From assembly GCF_003711515.1 (NCBI RefSeq), contig NW_021167080.1:717200-781199 (forward strand): DNA of 64,000 nucleotides, written 5' to 3'. Below, one piece after another: positions 59,490 to 64,000 of this stretch. The translations under genes were made by a program, and so were the position numbers. Numbering within the stretch: position 1 is the stretch's first letter; each line of letters begins with the position of its first letter. The DNA is from Sodiomyces alkalinus F11 (Eukaryota; Ascomycota; Sordariomycetes; Glomerellales; Plectosphaerellaceae). Under the pieces are notes generated by a model that saw only the letters and a program-made list of their open reading frames with translations, searched no databases and was not told the origin of the DNA.

Positions 59490-61439
59490 ATGTTGACATT
59501 CATCCACCGGCGTAAGGACTGCCTAAGATGCTCCAGCCCATGAGCAACGGTATTAACACTGACCTCAGCGTTCGAACTGATATCGTCGAGATGCGGCATA
59601 TCGGCGGATTATCGTAAGTCGTGTCGTCGAGTCTAATACGCTCGCTCTGTATCTTTATTTTTCGTTTTCTCGATTCGCCGCCTAGATTGCCTTAATTACT
59701 CTAACTTGCTTTCTGGTAGTAAAACTGGTTTTCTCCTGGCTCCTTTCATATCCACTGGCTGGTCTTCTGAAATGCATCCCGGACTCGCGGCCCGACGAGA
59801 AAAACATCTTCAGTATATGGTATGCCACCAAAGCTCAGAATGCTAAAACCGAGGGGCTAGTTTGCGTTAGGGAATATCACTGGCTGACGAATATCCCGCC
59901 AATGCAGTATTTCCGCCTTCTATCTCCTCGGACTCTTTGACTTGCGGGATGGGCTCCAAACTCTTTTCATCAGCTCCGCAGGCATCTACTGTATCGCCAA
60001 ATACCTTCGACGCAGCTCCCTGATGCCATGGATTGGCTTCCTGTTCGTCATGGCGCACCTGTCCGTCAACCAGATATACCGGCAGCTTGCAGGCGACCCA
60101 GGGATAGTCGATGTCACGGGGGCGCAGATGGTCCTCGTCATGAAACTCAGTGCTTTCTGCTGGAACGTGGCAGACGGGCAGCTCCCGGAGGATCGGTTGA
60201 GCGACTTTCAGAAGGATCGGAGGTTGCGCGAGCTGCCGAGCTTGCTTGACTATGCGGGCTGGGTGCTTTTCTTCCCGGCCCTCTTTGCCGGACCTGCCTT
60301 CGATTTCGCCGAGTACCGCAAGTGGCTCGACACTTCCATGTTCGAGCTGCCCCCAAACATTGAAGCATCTAAGAAACCGCCCGTGAGGAGGAAAGGCAAA
60401 ACCCCCCGCAGCGGCACTCCGGCTTTTTGGAAAGCTCTCAGTGGCTTGATGTGGATCGGTCTTTTCGTGCCAATGTCCGCTAGGTATGATGTGGTGCGGC
60501 TATTTGAGCCGTCCTTCGCCGAAGGCGGGTTTTTACGCCGTCTCTGGTTCTTATACTGTGTCGGGTTTACGGCTCGGATTAAGTATTATGGCGCATGGTC
60601 CTTGGCAGAGGGTGCTTGCATTCTCACCGGCATGGGTTACAATGGCGTTGATCCAGTCACCGGCAAGGTTTCATGGAACCGTTTGCAGAACATCGACCCT
60701 TGGGGCGTTGAACTCGCGTCCAATATCCGTGGCTACCTGGCTGGCTGGAATATGAACACGAACCAGTGGCTTAGAAACTATGTCTACTTGCGAGTAACAC
60801 CCAAGGGCAAGAAGCCAGGTTTCCGGGCGAGCCTCATCACCTTCACCACGAGTGCGCTCTGGCATGGCTTTTATCCTGGATATTACCTCTCGTTTGTTCT
60901 TGCCAGTCTGATCCAAACCGTGGCAAAGAGTGAGTCGCCGGACATTGATCGTGCCCATCCTCCGCACTCATCGACTTCAATTTCTCCATCTCAACAGAAT
61001 GTGGTGTAATGGATCGGCTGCTAATAATGATCTGGCAGATTTCCGCCGCTACATTCGTCCCTTCTTCTTGGACCCCATATCCGGCCTTCCGACTCCCCAG
61101 AAACGGTACTATGACATCGTATGCGTGCTGGTAACACAGACAGCCATGTCATTTGTTGTTGCTCCATTCCTCATCCTCAATTTCTCCGGATCCATCTTCG
61201 TGTGGTCGCGCGTATACTTTTACGTCATTATTGGAGTAATCTTGTCCATGGGCTTCTTCGCTTCTCCTGGCAAGCAGCTACTCAAGCAACGACTAGGCGC
61301 ACGACAGAAGAAGACAGGGGTCAAACTGGCCCGCAGCTCCAGCCAGGACAGCATTTCGGGACGAGAACCGGTCCTTGGCGTTGCCGCGGATCCTGAGCGA
61401 GAACTAGACGAGGTTCTACAAGAATTACGTGGGAAATGA
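59490..61439 (+). CDS. ale1: Lysophospholipid acyltransferase, ALE1/LPCAT-type MBOAT, five exons
   Basis: A multi-pass ER membrane enzyme that moves an acyl group from acyl-CoA to lysophospholipids (Lands cycle; yeast ALE1/SLC4/LPT1). Exons: 59490-59511, 59569-59613, 59720-59819, 59908-60929, 61039-61439; introns of 57, 106, 88 and 109 nt are GT-AG and keep the frame, giving 529 residues, a normal family length. The start MLTFIHR|PFELISS and each junction were chosen because they restore family text (DYL|KLVFSWLLSYPLAG; NIFSI|C|ISAFYLLGLFDL; VAK|N|FRRYIRPFF). GVVD-like DPGIVDVTGAQMVLVMKLS is near residue 120. WNMNTNQWLRNY holds the conserved Asn (about 339) and SALWHGFYPGYYLSF the catalytic His (375). 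The C-terminal tail is polar and charged. Seen: motifs and splice signals; inferred: substrate range. The first coding exon is only 22 nt. Confidence 0.88.
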
Positions 61440-62145
61440 CCATTTCATATTTGGGAGAGTCAGAGCTCCACTCAAGCATATGGCCTTTCACAGTGGTCCT
61501 TTCACAGCGGTGGCATTGGATGGATGGGCTTTTAGAAGCCAAGGCAAGGACAGGCCACATGCAGTTGTCTTCCGACTTTACAAAAGGACTAAGTCGTAAG
61601 AAACGATCACAGTGGGCCCTCCAACAGGAAAACAACGCATAGCATTGGAGTTGATTTCAGACATGTCTCTTTTGGATTCCGTATAATATATAATAAGATT
61701 AGAATAGTTACAACATGATACAGGTGGAGAGCACAAAAACGGCCCACAACGCCAGAAGAATGCAGTCTCTCCAGTGCAAGACCACGTCCAGCAAGACAGG
61801 AAACTCTGGACTGTCCGAACCAAGAAAGACAAAATGTCGTAATGATTGATCTTGCAAAAGTTGATGCTTTGCTGAACGTATTGAAAAAGAAGAGTAGCCA
61901 GAAGTCGTAATCGTGCCCCGGATGGCATGTATCGTATGCCCCCTTACTGCCCCGGCGGCTGTGTCGTGCTACTCATGTCATTCGAAGAGATGTAGGAAAA
62001 GATCGGCGTATTCGTAAGTCAAAAAAAAAAGAAAGAGACCGTGTCAGATAAATCGTATACATGGTTGCCTTGTTTCGTGAGGTTTTCATCACTCGATAGT
62101 CGGTTCGACTGGTCGTACTCGTTCGTTAATATCCGGATATGATGT
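61440..62145. other. Intergenic region between convergent genes
   Basis: About 700 bp of normal composition holding both 3' untranslated regions. ATAATATATAATAAG near 61682 could serve as an A-rich 3'-end signal for the acyltransferase gene. An A-run at 62021-62030 reads as a T-run on the minus strand downstream of the other gene. Open frames here (61436-61642, 61321-61635 and 61578-61928) show no protein-like features or family, so no gene is called. Confidence 0.6.
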
Positions 62146-64000
62146 TCAGCTTGAGTTCCTTCCCCAACCCCGAGTGACGCCGACAACGGCAAGAGCGATA
62201 ATTGCGCCAATAATGAGTAGTCCCAGTATGGACATGCATCGGTTCAAATTCCTCCACCACCGACTGCTACGATACTCCAATTCGCCATAAGACGGCTCGT
62301 GATAAATTTGTGCCAGTTCCCCGGGGACATTCGACTGGCCCGGCTGCGGTTTGTGAGGCAGGGGAAGGCATGACGCTATCATCCAAGCTATAAGAGATAT
62401 AGTCGTTAGCAGAAAATTCTGGTAAAGGTCATTCGGGTGGACAAGAACATAAGGAAATAAGGGAAAAGGGGGAAAGGGAGTCTCTCTCACCGAAAGGAAA
62501 GATGAAGCCCACCACGAATAAAACAAGTTGAATATTCCGCCTTCCCAAGAACCCGCCCTCACCCGACCAATAGACAGAGGGCGGCTCCCAGATGCTGTAC
62601 CGAGAGGCCCGCTGGTCACGGGCCAGGTGCGGTGACCAGATGCTGGAGGTCTGTTTTGAAAGGGCCGGTTGCACTTGGGGGCTTCCTACTGGTATCTGGA
62701 CGATCTCCTCGGGCTCTGTTACCAGCGTCCGCGGCGGCGCCGCCGGCGGGCAGGGAGCCTCTTGGGGTGTTGGCGTTTGCCTCCGAGTGTGGATGTGCAA
62801 AGACGCATTCTCCATGCTCGGGGAGGCGCTGCGGAAAGAGCTCGGGGGGCGGCTGTTGTCGTAGTAGCCGGCCATTGATTCAAGGGACGTTGCTTGCCGA
62901 AGCCAACGGCGCGGCTCGCCGTTACCGTAATACAATCTGTGCAAAATTCGGTGTTAGCTGACGACCATCAAGTATCATCAGATGTAGACATTTAAACGCA
63001 CCTCGCCCAGGCTGGGAGAGACGAAGTATTGAAGCTGTTCGTCCTGGAACTTCCAGATGAGTGGAGATGGCGATCCGAGGACGTATTGGACAAGAAGCTC
63101 GACAGTCTCCGACGCGATGGCCGATTGTGAAGTTGATGCAAGTCTGCTAAGCCATCGCCATGTTCGTCTTGGTCTTTCACCAGCAAAGTCATACCAGCAC
63201 GGTTGTAAGTCGGCATCGGCTCCTCGACTAGGACGTCCGGTTGTTTCGATCTTGCGTGCTGGTTGGCGTCGAGAGGAAATCGGGAGGAGACCCTGGGAAT
63301 CTCTCGCGCATGGCTTGGTGAGAATCCGCTGCTGCGGCGGTCTGGAGCGGATAGAAGTGAGGAGGAACGAGACGTGAGGTCGCTTGGCCCTTCGCCTTCT
63401 GAAGCAACAGTGGACAGCTGCGAGCTCCACTGGCGGGGATGGGATACCATATGGAATGGGGCCGGCTGGGACGGAGGAGCGGAGGAGGAAGCCGAAGGCC
63501 GAGGGTGCTGCGGTTGGGTAGAGGCGACGGACGGAACCTCGGGCTGGTATAGCCAGGCCATGGGGCCCAGAAGAACAGAGCGAATGGCTTCCTGACCACC
63601 AAAAACACTGGAGATTGACGTCAGAGACCCTTTGTGAAAGAGTCTGCTTGAGCGGGACTTGGACGACGCCAATGTTTCCGACGACGGTTTCTTCTTGGCG
63701 GGCCGCAGTGGCGGTACGACTAGGCTTTCTTGCGAGAATTCAGGACGAAGACGGCGCGCGGCTACGACCAAGGACGGCGACGAGGGTGATGGGTCTCCGT
63801 GGAGCACGTAATTCGCGTCGCTTGCGGCGGTATCGGGTTGGGAGAAGTCTGGCGTAGAGGGCACAGGCGGCGAGGATCGGCCCAGGATTGGGTAATTGGA
63901 ATCGCTGGAGGACGGAGGTGGCAAGCTGTCGCCTTCGACTGCTGTGTCAACAGCAACAGGTGAGGAGGCAGCGTAGACTTTGTAGTTCGTCGTCTCAGAC
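62146..64000 (-). CDS. Ser/Pro-rich fungal protein with two C-terminal membrane segments (5' end outside window)
   Basis: Three exons on the minus strand: 64000-63002, 62936-62491, 62387-62146; introns of 65 nt (62937-63001) and 103 nt (62388-62490) are GT-AG and in frame, and CTAAC lies before the first acceptor. Joined text at the junctions, SLPAWAR|LYYGNGEPRRWL and GFIFPF|AWMIAS, matches what I recall of a widespread ascomycete 'serine-rich protein' family of unknown function. 561 residues are visible. Order: NY-type motifs (TNYKVY, SNYPILG, ANYVLHG), block EFSQESLVVPPLRP, HPRQWSSQLSTV, DEHGDGLADL, then membrane segments IQLVLFVVGFIFPFAWMIA and MSILGLLIIGAIIALAVVGV. The frame is open to the window edge, so the start is missing. 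Function and membrane location are unknown; I infer a disordered cytosolic domain anchored by the C-terminal segments. Confidence 0.82.

Noticed and set aside
60147..60967. Open frames antisense to or overlapping the acyltransferase exon 4
   Set aside because: They are shadows of a well-conserved coding exon with family motifs in the chosen frame.
62429..62944. A separate small gene starting at the MHRLYYGNG or MAGYY methionines
   Set aside because: Splicing from 63002 to 62936 joins it in frame to the upstream exon and gives continuous family-like sequence, so it is an internal exon.
62592..63857. Plus-strand open frames and other minus frames across the Ser/Pro-rich gene
   Set aside because: The chosen minus-strand frame is supported by splice sites that join family-like text; the others show low-complexity mirror composition only.

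Overview
The window looks like chromosomal DNA of a filamentous ascomycete (Pezizomycotina). About 59.2 kb is a gene-free block of dead retrotransposons, followed by 4.8 kb of normal single-copy DNA with two intron-bearing genes. The dead block carries the mark of repeat-induced point mutation (RIP, C:G to T:A in CpA context). TpA is very common and CpA/TpG are rare, while CpG is kept. In the 60 bases from 4501 I count nine TpA, one TpG and no CpA. Conserved Trp, Gln, Cys and His codons have become TAG, TAA, TAT or TAC. All domain calls in the block come from translating by eye through such stops; no element in it can be expected to make a full protein.

Layout. 1-2087 is the 3' region of a LINE cut by the window edge; a second copy is at 37871-39928. 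2212-28042 is a nested stack. Gypsy-type element A (374-bp LTRs, target duplication aatag) is split inside its reverse transcriptase by Gypsy-type element B (5130-23045, 204-bp LTRs, duplication tctat). B is itself split by reverse-strand element C (6614-16609, 350-bp LTRs) and by a 298-bp TGTCA...TGACA insertion at 19070-19367 (duplication gtata) that largely lacks RIP. 28043-33110 is a patchwork: LTR-like pieces in opposite orientations, a reverse-strand gag relic, a LINE ORF1 fragment, and the start of an unidentified Asn-rich reading frame. 33111-39928 is a Tad-like LINE (element E) inserted in that frame, which seems to continue at 39929-40470. An AT-rich stretch follows. A second LINE (element H, 41535-57820) is split by element D (42598-52570, 337-bp LTRs, duplication ttagg), a relative of C. 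Unassigned relics and a (TA)n tract end the block near 59190.

59490-61439 (+) is a five-exon gene for an ALE1/LPCAT-type membrane-bound O-acyltransferase, a lysophospholipid acyltransferase. Convergent with it, 62146-64000 (-) is the 3' part of a gene for a Ser/Pro-rich fungal protein with two membrane segments near its C-terminus; its start lies beyond the window. They show no functional link beyond being neighbours. No rRNA, tRNA or CRISPR array was recognised.

Most worth following up: extra reading frames between integrase and 3' LTR in the Gypsy-type elements (sense in C and D, antisense in A and B), the short insertions that escaped RIP, the split Asn-rich frame, and the sharp change from RIP-mutated to normal DNA only about 300 bp upstream of the acyltransferase gene.
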